The position numbers were made by a program, and so were the translations under genes. A stretch of 64,000 nucleotides of DNA from Burkholderia sp. Nafp2/4-1b (GTDB lineage: Bacteria; Pseudomonadota; Gammaproteobacteria; Burkholderiales; Burkholderiaceae): positions 124,001 to 188,000 of the forward strand of contig NZ_ML058619.1 in assembly GCF_003635165.1 (NCBI RefSeq). The letters are read 5' to 3'. Below the pieces are notes generated by a model that was not told the DNA's origin, made no database searches, and saw only the letters and a list, made by a program, of their open reading frames with translations. Of the stretch, positions 34,213 through 42,405 are shown piece by piece; within the stretch, counting starts at the first letter, position 1; the number at the start of each line of letters is the position of its first letter.

Positions 34213-34989
34213 ATGAACGCAAGCACGCAATCCGCCCCGCTCGACGGCCGCATCGCGATCGTAACGGGCGCCAGTTCCGGCATCGGCCGCGCATCGGCGA
34301 TCGAACTCGCGCGCCGCGGCGCGAAGGTCGTCGTCAGCGCACGACGCAAGACCGAACTCGACCGGCTGGTCGACGAGATCGCGACCGCGGGCGGCAACGC
34401 ACAAGCCTTCGCCGCGGATGTCGCGAACGAAGACGATCTGCGCAAGCTGTTCGATTTCACGGTGTCGACCCATGGACGCCTCGACATCGCATTCAACAAC
34501 GCAGGGACCGAAGGCGTATTCGCGCCATTGCTCGAGCAGGATGCGGAAAGCTTCGACCGGGTATTCGAGCCAAACGTGCGCGGGGTCTTCAACTCGATGA
34601 AGTTCGCGGCCGAAATCATGCTGCGCCAGGGTACGGGCAGCATCATCAACAATGCGTCGATGGGCGGCGTCATCGGCTTCGAGAATGCGTCGGTGTATAT
34701 CGCGAGCAAGCACGCGGTGATCGGGATGACGAAGACGGCTTCGATCGAATGGTTCAAACGCGGCGTGCGCGTCAACGCGCTGTGCCCCGGGCTGATCGAT
34801 ACGCCGTTCCATCAGCGCGGCATCTGGCCGTCGGAGGACGCACGACTGGCCTTTGCCGCGTCGACGCCGGCCGGCCGCTGGGCGTCGGCCGAAGAAATGG
34901 CGACGATCGTCGCGTTCCTCGCGTCGGACGATTCCAGCTATGTGTCGGGGCACGCGCTCGTGGCCGACGGCGGCTATTCGGTCGCGTGA
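34213..34989 (+). CDS. SDR-family oxidoreductase
   Basis: A 258-aa classical SDR. TGASSGIGRA is at residue about 18, followed by NNAG near 95, the catalytic Ser in NNASMGG, and YIASK near 157. The C-terminal end has VSGHALVADGGYSVA, typical of the 3-oxoacyl-ACP-reductase-like group of single-domain SDRs. NADPH preference is likely from the Arg in SARRK after the second strand. Regulation by the divergent LysR is inferred from the shared operator. The substrate is unknown. Confidence 0.93.
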   Translation: MNASTQSAPLDGRIAIVTGASSGIGRASAIELARRGAKVVVSARRKTELDRLVDEIATAGGNAQAFAADVANEDDLRKLFDFTVSTHGRLDIAFNNAGTEGVFAPLLEQDAESFDRVFEPNVRGVFNSMKFAAEIMLRQGTGSIINNASMGGVIGFENASVYIASKHAVIGMTKTASIEWFKRGVRVNALCPGLIDTPFHQRGIWPSEDARLAFAASTPAGRWASAEEMATIVAFLASDDSSYVSGHALVADGGYSVA

Positions 34990-35017
34990 GCCCCCGGGTG
35001 CGAGCCGCGCAGCGGCT

Positions 35018-36220
35018 TCAACGCGCGGCGGCCGCGACCGCCGCTTCCCGTTTCGCATGCAGCCGCAACGCGGCCCATGCGATCCCGGCCGCGAAAATCC
35101 CGACCACGCCGCCGAACGTGCCGATCCACGGCAACCCGAAGTCGCCGGCGATATGGTTGCCGAGCAGAGCGCCGGCGCCGATCCCGACGTTGTACAGCCC
35201 GGAGAAGATCGACACTGCGAGATCGGTCGCCTCCGGCGCGAGCTTCAGCACCCACGCCTGCATCGCGAGACCGAAGCACACGATCGCGCCGCCCCACAGG
35301 AGGGTATGAACCGACAGCGTGACGATGTTCAGCGCGCTCGGGAACAGGATCAGCAGGCACGCCGACAACGCGATGATCGACGCGAGCAGGAAGTCGGCCG
35401 GCCGCTCCGGAAAAACGTGGTTGAAGCAGAACGCGGCAGGCATGCCCGCGACGCCGAACAGGATCAGCACGTAGGTAATCCGGCTGTTGCTCGCGTGATT
35501 GACGCTCTGCACGAACGGTTCGATGTACGTGTACGACGTGAAGTGCGCGGACACGACCAGCACGGTGATCGCGTACAGCGCGACGAGCGCCGGCTTCCTG
35601 AGAAACATCCCGATACTGGCCAGCGATCCGGCGCCCTCGCTCAGCAGCGTCGGCAATGTCATGCGCAGCAACAGCAACGCAGCCGCCGCCGCGGCGCCGA
35701 TCACGAGGAACGTCGTGCGCCAGCCGAGCGCCTCGCCGATCACGCGCCCGAGCGGAATGCCGGCGACCATCGCGATCGCCGAGCCCATCGCGATCAGGCT
35801 GAGCGCACGGCTTTTGCGGTCGCTCGGCGCGAGCCGCACCGCGAGCGGGATCGAAATCGACCAGAACACCGCATGCGCGCACGCGATGCCGAGCCGGCCG
35901 ATCATCAGCACCGTGAAATTCCACGCGAAGCCGGTCAAGACGTGGCTGCCGATGAACACCAGCAGCGCGACGCTCAGCAGCTTGCGGCGCTCGACGTGGC
36001 GCGTGAAGAACGTCAGCGGCAGCGACACGACGGCGACCGCCCACGCGTAGATCGTCAGCATCAGGCCGACGGCGGTCGGCTGCATCTGCAGGCTGTCGCC
36101 GATCGCGCTCAGCAGCGCGACGGGCACGAATTCGGTGGTATTGAAGATGAAGGCGGTGAGTGCCAGGGCCAGAACGCCCCACCACGATTGTTCGGAACTG
36201 ACGGCGTCGGGGGTTGCCAT
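35018..36220 (-). CDS. MFS transporter, sugar-efflux (SotB/YdeA) type
   Basis: A 400-aa, 12-helix major facilitator of the drug:H+ antiporter-1 group. The first helix ends with FNTTEFVPVALLSAIGDSL, which is the SotB/AraJ-type opening, and LPLTFFTRHVERRKLL supplies the loop 2-3 motif. The family exports arabinose, other sugars or drugs. A short Ala/Arg tail closes the protein. It is convergent with the SDR gene and divergent from the HAD phosphatase across 206 bp; a joint role with the phosphatase in sugar-phosphate stress would be speculation. Confidence 0.88.
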   Translation of the reverse strand: MATPDAVSSEQSWWGVLALALTAFIFNTTEFVPVALLSAIGDSLQMQPTAVGLMLTIYAWAVAVVSLPLTFFTRHVERRKLLSVALLVFIGSHVLTGFAWNFTVLMIGRLGIACAHAVFWSISIPLAVRLAPSDRKSRALSLIAMGSAIAMVAGIPLGRVIGEALGWRTTFLVIGAAAAAALLLLRMTLPTLLSEGAGSLASIGMFLRKPALVALYAITVLVVSAHFTSYTYIEPFVQSVNHASNSRITYVLILFGVAGMPAAFCFNHVFPERPADFLLASIIALSACLLILFPSALNIVTLSVHTLLWGGAIVCFGLAMQAWVLKLAPEATDLAVSIFSGLYNVGIGAGALLGNHIAGDFGLPWIGTFGGVVGIFAAGIAWAALRLHAKREAAVAAAAR

Positions 36221-36426
36221 ACGGGGATTCGACGAAGGTTGGGCGTGCGCGGGCGGCCCGCCCGGCGCATCGGCGCGATTGTACCAGCGGTGTTTGACAC
36301 GCTGCGCCGGGGTGCGGCGCGGGACATGGCGGTGACACGGCCGCGCGCCGATAATGTGACGAATCGGGTTTTACCGACGATTTGCCGCAACGATTTGCCC
36401 GAACGTCATCGGACCAGGAGATTCAC

Positions 36427-37101
36427 ATGCGCATTGAAACGTCATTTCTGTTCGATCTCGACGGCACGCTCGTCGATAGCGTCTATCAACACGTCCTTGC
36501 ATGGAAGGAAGCGCTCGATGCCGAAGGCATCGAACTGTCGGTGTGGCGCATCCATCGCAAGATCGGGATGAGCGGCGGATTGTTCCTGAACCAGCTGCTG
36601 CGCGAGACGGCCGGCGACATCGACGCCGAGCGCGTCGAGCGGCTCGCGCGGCTGCATGCGGCCGCGTACCAGCGGCTGCGCGCGCAGGTCCGGCCGCTGC
36701 CCGGTGCGCGCGAGTTGCTGGCCGCGTTGTCGAATGCCGGCATTCGGTGGGCGATCGCGACCAGCGGGCGGATGGAGACCGCATCGATCAACCTCGAAGC
36801 GCTGGGCGTCGATCCGGCGAAGAACGTGGTCGTCACGCGCGATCAGGTGAAGTATGCGAAGCCGGACCCCGACCTGTTCCTGACCGCTGCCGCGAAACTG
36901 AACGTGCCGATCGAACATACGGTGGTGGTCGGCGACAGCATCTGGGACATGCTGGCCGCGAGCCGCTGTCGTGCGCTCGGTGTCGGATTGCTGGCGGGTG
37001 GTTACGGCAGCGACGAACTGGAGCGTGCCGGTGCGCTGCGCGTGTATGACGATCCGGCGGATCTGCTGTGGCATCTGGACGAGATTGCGGCGCGGCCGTG
37101 A
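36427..37101 (+). CDS. HAD-family phosphatase (PGMB/Gph-like)
   Basis: A 224-aa haloacid dehalogenase-superfamily hydrolase. Motif I is FLFDLDGTLVDSV, motif II is IATSGRM, the motif III Lys is in KYAKPDPDLF, and motif IV is VVVGDSIWDM. The cap domain (residues about 17-80) is helical, as in subclass IA. It probably dephosphorylates a sugar phosphate or phosphoglycolate-like compound. CAGGAGA precedes the ATG; the 15 extra upstream codons in the open frame look non-coding. Confidence 0.92.
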   Translation: MRIETSFLFDLDGTLVDSVYQHVLAWKEALDAEGIELSVWRIHRKIGMSGGLFLNQLLRETAGDIDAERVERLARLHAAAYQRLRAQVRPLPGARELLAALSNAGIRWAIATSGRMETASINLEALGVDPAKNVVVTRDQVKYAKPDPDLFLTAAAKLNVPIEHTVVVGDSIWDMLAASRCRALGVGLLAGGYGSDELERAGALRVYDDPADLLWHLDEIAARP

Positions 37102-37165
37102 CGTCTAAACCGTCCGCCTGGCCCGCACCGCCCGCATCGCCTGGATCCCCGAAATCGCCCTCGCC

Positions 37166-37246
37166 CCCGGCCGGCTCGACGAACTTGTCCGGATTCCACC
37201 AGCAGCCCGGACACGACGTCGAGCAGCACGCGCACAGGATGCATTC
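37166..37246 (-). pseudogene. sdhB fossil: fragment of succinate dehydrogenase iron-sulfur subunit
   Basis: On the minus strand 27 codons read ECILCACCSTSCP and then WWNPDKFVEPAG, with two residues between. This is the cluster-binding segment of SdhB and hardly differs from functional proteins. Sequence before and after it is unrelated. It lies in the same frame as, and just past, the stop of the small hypothetical gene at 37259. It is too short to fold or bind a cluster on its own, so I read it as a pasted or decayed scrap. Confidence 0.75.
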
Positions 37247-37258
37247 GACCGCGGCGCG

Positions 37259-37501
37259 TCAATCGTCGTCCACGCGCTTGTCGATCAGATAGCGCCCACG
37301 CTCGACGCCCGCCCGCAGCGCTTCCTCCTCGCTCACCCATGCGGGGTTCGTCGATTCCGGCACGAAGAGTTCGATGCGCGCGCCATCGACATACACCTGC
37401 ACTTCATCGGCCCACGCGCCGCGCTCGTTGCGCCGCGCCCATACGCGAATCTCGTGGCCGCGATACGGGTCGCGCACCTGTGCGTCCGGTTGATGTTGCA
37501 T
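37259..37501 (-). CDS. Small hypothetical protein
   Basis: An 80-aa soluble protein with no family I can name. It has an acidic, charged C-terminus (LIDKRVDDD) and a pattern HEIRVWARRNERGAW followed by ADEVQVYVDGARIELFVPE, which looks like a small beta-rich domain. There is no signal peptide or membrane segment. Coding character is supported by its codon pattern and by the similarity of its layout to short proteins commonly found in Burkholderia. It is divergent from the MgtC-like gene across 178 bp. Confidence 0.65.
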   Translation of the reverse strand: MQHQPDAQVRDPYRGHEIRVWARRNERGAWADEVQVYVDGARIELFVPESTNPAWVSEEEALRAGVERGRYLIDKRVDDD

Positions 37502-37679
37502 CCTGGCCCCCTGTGCTTATCTGCGATTGCGATGCAAAAAATGCGCGCAGCATGACCGCCGCGCGCGCCGTCGGCCCGGCGCGCACGCGCCGTGCCCGGT
37601 GGCCTCGTGCCCGGCACGCACCTTGCGTCCCTTTTACGCATGGAACCGTTCCGGTCCGCCAGATAAAAGGGAGGCCACG

Positions 37680-38375
37680 ATGATCGGCCATATCGAACTT
37701 CTAGGACGCCTGCTGCTCGCCGCCCTGCTCGGCAGCGTGATCGGGTTCGAGCGCGAGCGGCTCAACTGGGCCGCCGGGCTGCGCACGCACATGCTGGTGT
37801 GCGTCGGCTCGGCCCTCGTGATGCTCGTGTCCACCTTCGGCTTCGAAGACGTGCGCGGCCAGAACGGCGTCGTGGTCGACCCGTCGCGGGTCGCCGCGCA
37901 AGTCGTGTCCGGCATCGGCTTCCTCGGCGCCGGCTCGATCCTGCTGCGCGGCGAAGTCGTGCGCGGGCTGACGACGGCCGCGAGCCTGTGGGCGGTGGCC
38001 GGCGTCGGGCTTGCCGCGGGCGGCGGCATGTATGTCGCATCGCTCGGCGCGACGGCGATCGTGCTCATGATCCTCGCCGGCGTGAAGCCGCTCGAGCGCC
38101 GCTTCATCGCGCAGCGGCAGCAGCGCACGCTGCGGCTCGTGGTCGAACGCGGCGGCCTGACGCTCGGCACGCTGCACGACGCGCTCGGCACCGGCCGCGT
38201 GCGGGTGAAACGGTTCATCGTCCAGCAATCGGACGACGATCCGGACACCGACGACATCTCGGTTTCGTTCTCGCGCACGAGCGGCGCGGAATTTGCGGCG
38301 ATCTGCGAGACGCTGCAACGGATCGCCGGCGTGCGCACCTGTTGCCCCGACACTTCGACAAGGAGCTTCGTGTGA
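37680..38375 (+). CDS. MgtC/SapB-family membrane protein
   Basis: A 231-aa protein with about five N-terminal transmembrane helices carrying the MgtC core (LGSVIGFERERLNWAAGLRT, VSGIGFLGAGSILLRGEVV and GLTTAASLWAVAGVGLAAGGG) and a cytosolic C-terminal domain with an ACT-like pattern. MgtC proteins help survival at low Mg2+ and in host cells by acting on the ATP synthase or K+ balance; they are not Mg2+ importers. GGGAGG precedes the ATG. The stop overlaps the next start (GTGA). I see no obvious Mg2+-sensing leader in the 178 bp upstream. Confidence 0.92.
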   Translation: MIGHIELLGRLLLAALLGSVIGFERERLNWAAGLRTHMLVCVGSALVMLVSTFGFEDVRGQNGVVVDPSRVAAQVVSGIGFLGAGSILLRGEVVRGLTTAASLWAVAGVGLAAGGGMYVASLGATAIVLMILAGVKPLERRFIAQRQQRTLRLVVERGGLTLGTLHDALGTGRVRVKRFIVQQSDDDPDTDDISVSFSRTSGAEFAAICETLQRIAGVRTCCPDTSTRSFV

Positions 38376-38710
38376 CCCAGACCGACCTGCTCTCGTATCT
38401 CGTGACGAGCCAGCTGGCCGCGCGCATGCGCGGCGGCGCATGGCTCACGACCAGCCAGGTCGTCGGCGCGCTGCGCGCATGGCTCGCCTGTCATCACGCC
38501 GACTGCGAGTGGCTCGACCGGATCAGGATCGCGCACGCGTCGGCGACAATCGCGGAGGGCATCTACGAGATTGCGTGCGCGCACGGCGATCCGGAAAGCG
38601 GCGAGCGCATCCGGATCGATCTGGATTCGCCGGATCTGCGGGCGCTGCGCGCACGGTGCGATGTGCTGCTGCAACGCATCGACGGCGACCGGGACGTCGA
38701 CGCCCGATGA
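38372..38710 (+). CDS. 112-aa hypothetical protein coupled to the MgtC-like gene
   Basis: A 112-aa protein starting with GTG (GTGACCCAG) that overlaps the MgtC-like stop; AGGAG sits 7 bases before it. The sequence begins TQTDLLSYLVTSQLAARMRGG and has WLTTSQVVGALRAWL and later RIRIDLDSPDLRALRAR. It is soluble, mainly helical, and without known motifs. Its stop overlaps the ATG of the phospholipase D gene. The double overlap shows it is a real translated gene, even though its long antisense frame can mask it. Function unknown. Confidence 0.8.
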   Translation: MTQTDLLSYLVTSQLAARMRGGAWLTTSQVVGALRAWLACHHADCEWLDRIRIAHASATIAEGIYEIACAHGDPESGERIRIDLDSPDLRALRARCDVLLQRIDGDRDVDAR

Positions 38711-40926
38711 GCGTGCCGGACCGCACCGCGCGCGCCGCGTTGGCGACCGCGCGCGCCGACGACGCGGCAGCCGATCCTCCACCCACGGACGATTCCGCGC
38801 AATACGGCCTGCTCGAACGCGGCCGCAACTGCGACACGATCCGCACCGCGGACCGCTTCGCGATGCTGGTCGACGGCGCCGCCTACTTCTCGACGCTGCG
38901 TGCCGCGCTGCGTCGCGCGCGCCACACGGTGTTCATCGTCGGCTGGGACGTCGACAGCCGGATGCACCTGTCGCCCGCCGACGCCCGCGACGGCCTGCCC
39001 GACACGCTCGCCGCGTTTCTGCATGCGCTGGCCGCCGCGCGGCACAACCTGCGCATCTACGTGCTCGCGTGGGACTTCGCGATGATCTACGCGCTGGAGC
39101 GCGACTGGCCGCCGGTCTATCGCGCCGCGTGGCGCGCGCATCGCGGCATCCGCTTCCGGCTCGACGACACGCATCCGCGCGGTGCGTCGCATCATCAGAA
39201 ACTCGTCGTGATCGACGACCGGCTCGCGTTCGTCGGCGGGCTCGACCTGACGCGTTCGCGCTGGGATACACCGGCGCACGCGGCCGACGAGCCGCGCCGC
39301 CGCGACGCGAACGGGATGCCGTACGGGCCGTTCCACGACGTGCAGGCGATGTTCGACGGCGAAGCGGCGGCCGCGATCGGCGAGCAGGCGCGCAGGCGCT
39401 GGTTCAATGCGTGCGGGCGTCCGATCGCGATTCGCGCGCAGCGGCATCTCGATCGCGAAGAAGACGTCGATCCGTGGCCGCCCGACACGCACGTCGATAT
39501 TCGCGACGTGCGGCTCGGCATCGCGTACACGGCGCCGCGTCATCGCGATCGCGAACCCGTGCATCAGGTGCGCGCGCTGATCGAGGATGCCATCCGCGCC
39601 GCGCGGCGTCATCTGTATATCGAGAACCAGTACTTCACCGCGACGGTGGTGCGCGAGACGCTGGCCGCGCGCCTTGCCGATGCGAACGGTCCGGACGTGA
39701 CAGTCGTCGCGCCGCGCGTGCAGAGCGGGTGGCTGCAGGAAGCGACGATGGGCGTGCTGCGCGCGCGGCTGCACGAAACGCTCAAGTCCGCCGACCGCTT
39801 CGACCGCTACCGGCTGCTGTATCCGCACGTCGACGGTCTCGGCGACGGATGCGTCAACGTGCACAGCAAGCTCGCGATCGTCGACGACGAATGCCTCGTG
39901 ATCGGCAGCGCGAACCTGAACAACCGGTCGATGGTGCTCGACACCGAATGCTGCATCGCGCTCGTCGCGGCCGGCGAGCCGCGCATCCGCGCTGCGATCG
40001 CGGGCCTGCGCGAGCGGCTGCTGGCCGAACATCTCGACACGACGCCGGCCGCCGTGGCTGCCGCGTTCGCGGACGCCGAACGGCCGAACGCCGCGCTCGA
40101 CCGGCTGCGCGCGAAACCCGGGCGCACGCTGCGCACGCTCGACCCGGTCGTGACGCCGCAGCTCGACGCGCTGGTGCCCGTCAGCGCGCGGCTCGACCCC
40201 GAGCAGCCAATCGAACCCGACCGCTTCGTGCGCGAATTCGTGCCGCAGGAACAGCATCGCTCGTTGACCGCGCGCTTCTTCGTGCTCGGCGCGGCCGTGC
40301 TGCTGGTCGCCGCGCTCGCGCTCGCCTGGCGCTTCTCGCCGCTCGGCAAGGAGCTGAACATCGCGTCGCTCGCGCGAACCGCCGCGCATGCCGCGCAGCT
40401 GCCTGGTGCGCCCGTGCTGCTGCTCGCCGGCTACGTGGTCGCGGCGACGCTGTCGGTGCCGATCACGCTGCTGATCACGGTGACGGGGCTCGTATTCGGC
40501 GCGTGGCCGGGGCTGGCGTACGCGGCCGTCGGCACGATGGTGGCCGCCGCCGCGACTTACTGGATCGGCCGCTGGCTCGGCCGCGATGCGGTGCGCCGGC
40601 TCGCTGGCGGGCGCGCGAACCGGCTCAGCGAACACATCGGCCGGCGCGGCGTGGTCGCGATGGCCGTGCTGCGGTTGCTGCCGATCGCGCCGTTTACGAT
40701 CGTGAACCTGGTCGCCGGCGCGTCGCACATCGGCCTGCGCGATTACCTGATCGGCACCGCGCTCGGGATGCTGCCGGGCATCGTGCTGACGGTCACCTTC
40801 GCGCACCAGCTGACCGCCGCGTTCAGCCATCCGGGGCCGGGCGCGTTCGCGTGGCTCGCGGCGATTGGCGCCGCGCTGGTCGGCGTGTCGGTGCTGCTCG
40901 TGAGGGTGCTGCGACGATGGCGCTGA
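38707..40926 (+). CDS. Phospholipase D/cardiolipin-synthase-like protein fused to a VTT membrane domain
   Basis: A 739-aa two-part protein. Residues about 40-490 are a phospholipase D fold with both HKD motifs: HHQKLVVIDDRLAFVGGLD near 163 and HSKLAIVDDECLVIGSANL near 385, with ENQYFTA between them. Residues about 530-735 form a polytopic membrane domain of the VTT/DedA-like (SNARE-associated) type, marked by GLVFGAWPGLAYAAVGT and LPIAPFTIVNLVAGAS. Such proteins make or remodel phospholipids, and VTT domains are linked to lipid scrambling. The gene overlaps the previous stop by 4 bases and the following ATG by 10. Confidence 0.92.
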   Translation: MSVPDRTARAALATARADDAAADPPPTDDSAQYGLLERGRNCDTIRTADRFAMLVDGAAYFSTLRAALRRARHTVFIVGWDVDSRMHLSPADARDGLPDTLAAFLHALAAARHNLRIYVLAWDFAMIYALERDWPPVYRAAWRAHRGIRFRLDDTHPRGASHHQKLVVIDDRLAFVGGLDLTRSRWDTPAHAADEPRRRDANGMPYGPFHDVQAMFDGEAAAAIGEQARRRWFNACGRPIAIRAQRHLDREEDVDPWPPDTHVDIRDVRLGIAYTAPRHRDREPVHQVRALIEDAIRAARRHLYIENQYFTATVVRETLAARLADANGPDVTVVAPRVQSGWLQEATMGVLRARLHETLKSADRFDRYRLLYPHVDGLGDGCVNVHSKLAIVDDECLVIGSANLNNRSMVLDTECCIALVAAGEPRIRAAIAGLRERLLAEHLDTTPAAVAAAFADAERPNAALDRLRAKPGRTLRTLDPVVTPQLDALVPVSARLDPEQPIEPDRFVREFVPQEQHRSLTARFFVLGAAVLLVAALALAWRFSPLGKELNIASLARTAAHAAQLPGAPVLLLAGYVVAATLSVPITLLITVTGLVFGAWPGLAYAAVGTMVAAAATYWIGRWLGRDAVRRLAGGRANRLSEHIGRRGVVAMAVLRLLPIAPFTIVNLVAGASHIGLRDYLIGTALGMLPGIVLTVTFAHQLTAAFSHPGPGAFAWLAAIGAALVGVSVLLVRVLRRWR

Positions 40927-41708
40927 GTCGACAACCGGCCCCGCCGCCGGACATCGCCACGTCGGAGAGCCCGCCCGCCGCCGCGCCGGGCGGCCGCGAC
41001 CTGCGGATCGCGACGTACAACATCCGCGGCGGCTACGGCGCGTGGCCCGCACGCGCGGCCGACCGGATCGCGGCGGTGATCCACGAGCTCGACGCCGACG
41101 TGATCGCACTGCAGGAGGTACCGCTCGGCGGCACGCGCGTGCCCGACGTGCTCGCCCACCTGCGCGACGCGACCGGAATGCACGCAGTGGCCGGCCCGAC
41201 CATCGACACGCCGGAGCGCCGCTACGGCAACGCGGTGCTGTCGCGCTGTCCGATCCGCGCGGCGCGCACGCTCGACCTGTCGTTCCACCAGCGCGAGCCG
41301 CGCGGCGCGCTCGATGCGGACATCGACTGCGGCACCGGCCCGATCCGGGTGGTCGCGACCCATCTCGGGCTGTCGTCGAACGAACGCAGCGCGCAGGTGC
41401 AGCGGCTGCTCGCCGCGTTCGATACCGGTGCGATGCCGGTGATCCTGATGGGCGACATCAATGAATGGTTCGTGCGCGGCCGTGCGCTGCAGGCGCTAGT
41501 CACGCGGTTCCGGCGCGCACCGGCGCCGCGCACGTTCCCGACGGTGTGCCCGGTGTTCTCCCTCGACCGGATCTGGATTCACCCGGGCGAGCTGCTGGTC
41601 GACGTGAACGTGCATCGCAGCATGCTGGCCCGGCATGCGTCGGATCACTATCCCCTCGTCGCCCGCATGCTCGCGGTGCCGGCGTCGGGCACGTCGCTTG
41701 CGCGCTGA
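40917..41708 (+). CDS. Endonuclease/exonuclease/phosphatase (EEP) family protein
   Basis: A 263-aa EEP-fold phosphodiesterase. Motifs in order are IATYNIRGGYG, DVIALQEVPLGG, RYGNAVLSRCPI, VVATHLGLSSNERSAQVQ, MGDINEW and ASDHYPLVAR. This set supplies the metal-binding Glu, Asp/Asn and the catalytic His pair. Close organisation is seen in the E. coli ybhP-clsB pair, where an EEP protein precedes a cardiolipin synthase, so a lipid or lipid-headgroup substrate is plausible. The ATG overlaps the end of the PLD/VTT gene by 10 bases, so the two are translated together. Confidence 0.9.
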   Translation: MALSRQPAPPPDIATSESPPAAAPGGRDLRIATYNIRGGYGAWPARAADRIAAVIHELDADVIALQEVPLGGTRVPDVLAHLRDATGMHAVAGPTIDTPERRYGNAVLSRCPIRAARTLDLSFHQREPRGALDADIDCGTGPIRVVATHLGLSSNERSAQVQRLLAAFDTGAMPVILMGDINEWFVRGRALQALVTRFRRAPAPRTFPTVCPVFSLDRIWIHPGELLVDVNVHRSMLARHASDHYPLVARMLAVPASGTSLAR

Positions 41709-41735
41709 GCGCCTCCACCTCACGGAGCCTTGCCC

Positions 41736-42224
41736 ATGCGAACCGACGAACTCACCGGAGCGGCCCTCGATTACTGGTGCGTGCGCGCGTTGTGCGCGGA
41801 CGACGAAGACACGCTGACCTTCACGGCCGTCGAGCCGCACGTGATCGTGACCGCCGCGTGCGACGCGTTGCGCCGCCTCGACGCGCATTTCGCGCCGTCG
41901 GCGTCGTGGGCCGACGCGGGTGCGGTGCTCGAACGCGTCGGCGACCTGCGCATCGCGCGGCGCGGCGACGGTGTCGAATGCGACGCGTGCTTCATCGACG
42001 GCCCGTCGACCTGTGCGGCGCGTGCGCCGGATTTGCGTACCGCGTTGCTGCGTGCGTTCGTGCGTGCGCGGTTCGGCGACGAAGTGGAAGCCCCGCCGTC
42101 GTTCGCGCATCGGATCAAATCCGGCGCTCCGGTGCGCTACGACCCCGGCGTGCCGGTGCCCGAAGCGGAGCAGGATCCGGCGACCGGCGACAGCTCGGAT
42201 ATACGGTCGATTCCGCGGATGTGA
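41736..42224 (+). CDS. DUF2591-like hypothetical protein
   Basis: A 162-aa soluble protein whose beginning, MRTDELTGAALDYWCVRALC, matches the pattern of the phage NinX/DUF2591 family, where a short N-terminal helix is followed by a Tyr-Trp. No catalytic motif is seen. A GGAG ribosome-binding site lies upstream of the ATG. It follows the EEP gene by 27 bp and is the last gene before the glycogen/trehalose operon. Its similarity to phage proteins is a pattern judgement only; it could also be a chromosomal domestication. Confidence 0.7.
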   Translation: MRTDELTGAALDYWCVRALCADDEDTLTFTAVEPHVIVTAACDALRRLDAHFAPSASWADAGAVLERVGDLRIARRGDGVECDACFIDGPSTCAARAPDLRTALLRAFVRARFGDEVEAPPSFAHRIKSGAPVRYDPGVPVPEAEQDPATGDSSDIRSIPRM

Positions 42225-42405
42225 CGGCGTCGGGCGGCCAGGCCCGCGGCAGCCAATGCAGGAACCGTTCAGCGTCCATGTAAAAAGGACAGCGTTCCGC
42301 CCCTTGGATCCCGCACGTGCGTTGCCGTGGCGGGCGCCGTGCAGCAGGCACGGCGGTTGCGACGCACTCCGGTCACCGCCCGCCACCGCCCGCACACGCC
42401 ATCCC

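Noticed and set aside
34974..36338. Open frame of 454 codons on the minus strand overlapping the MFS gene in another phase
   Set aside because: Arg/Pro-rich and without membrane segments, whereas the frame at 35018-36220 gives a clean 12-helix transporter.
37502..37679. Possible Mg2+ riboswitch upstream of the MgtC-like gene
   Set aside because: No M-box-like conserved elements or terminator/antiterminator pair were visible in 178 bp.
38563..41109. Open frame of 848 codons on the minus strand across the PLD/VTT gene
   Set aside because: It is Arg/Ala-rich and without domains, opposite a gene with two intact HKD motifs.
42264..42302. GGAAC ... GTTCC pair upstream of glgE
   Set aside because: The arms are only 5 bp with a 28-bp gap, which is expected by chance; no -10 element fits an extracytoplasmic sigma promoter.
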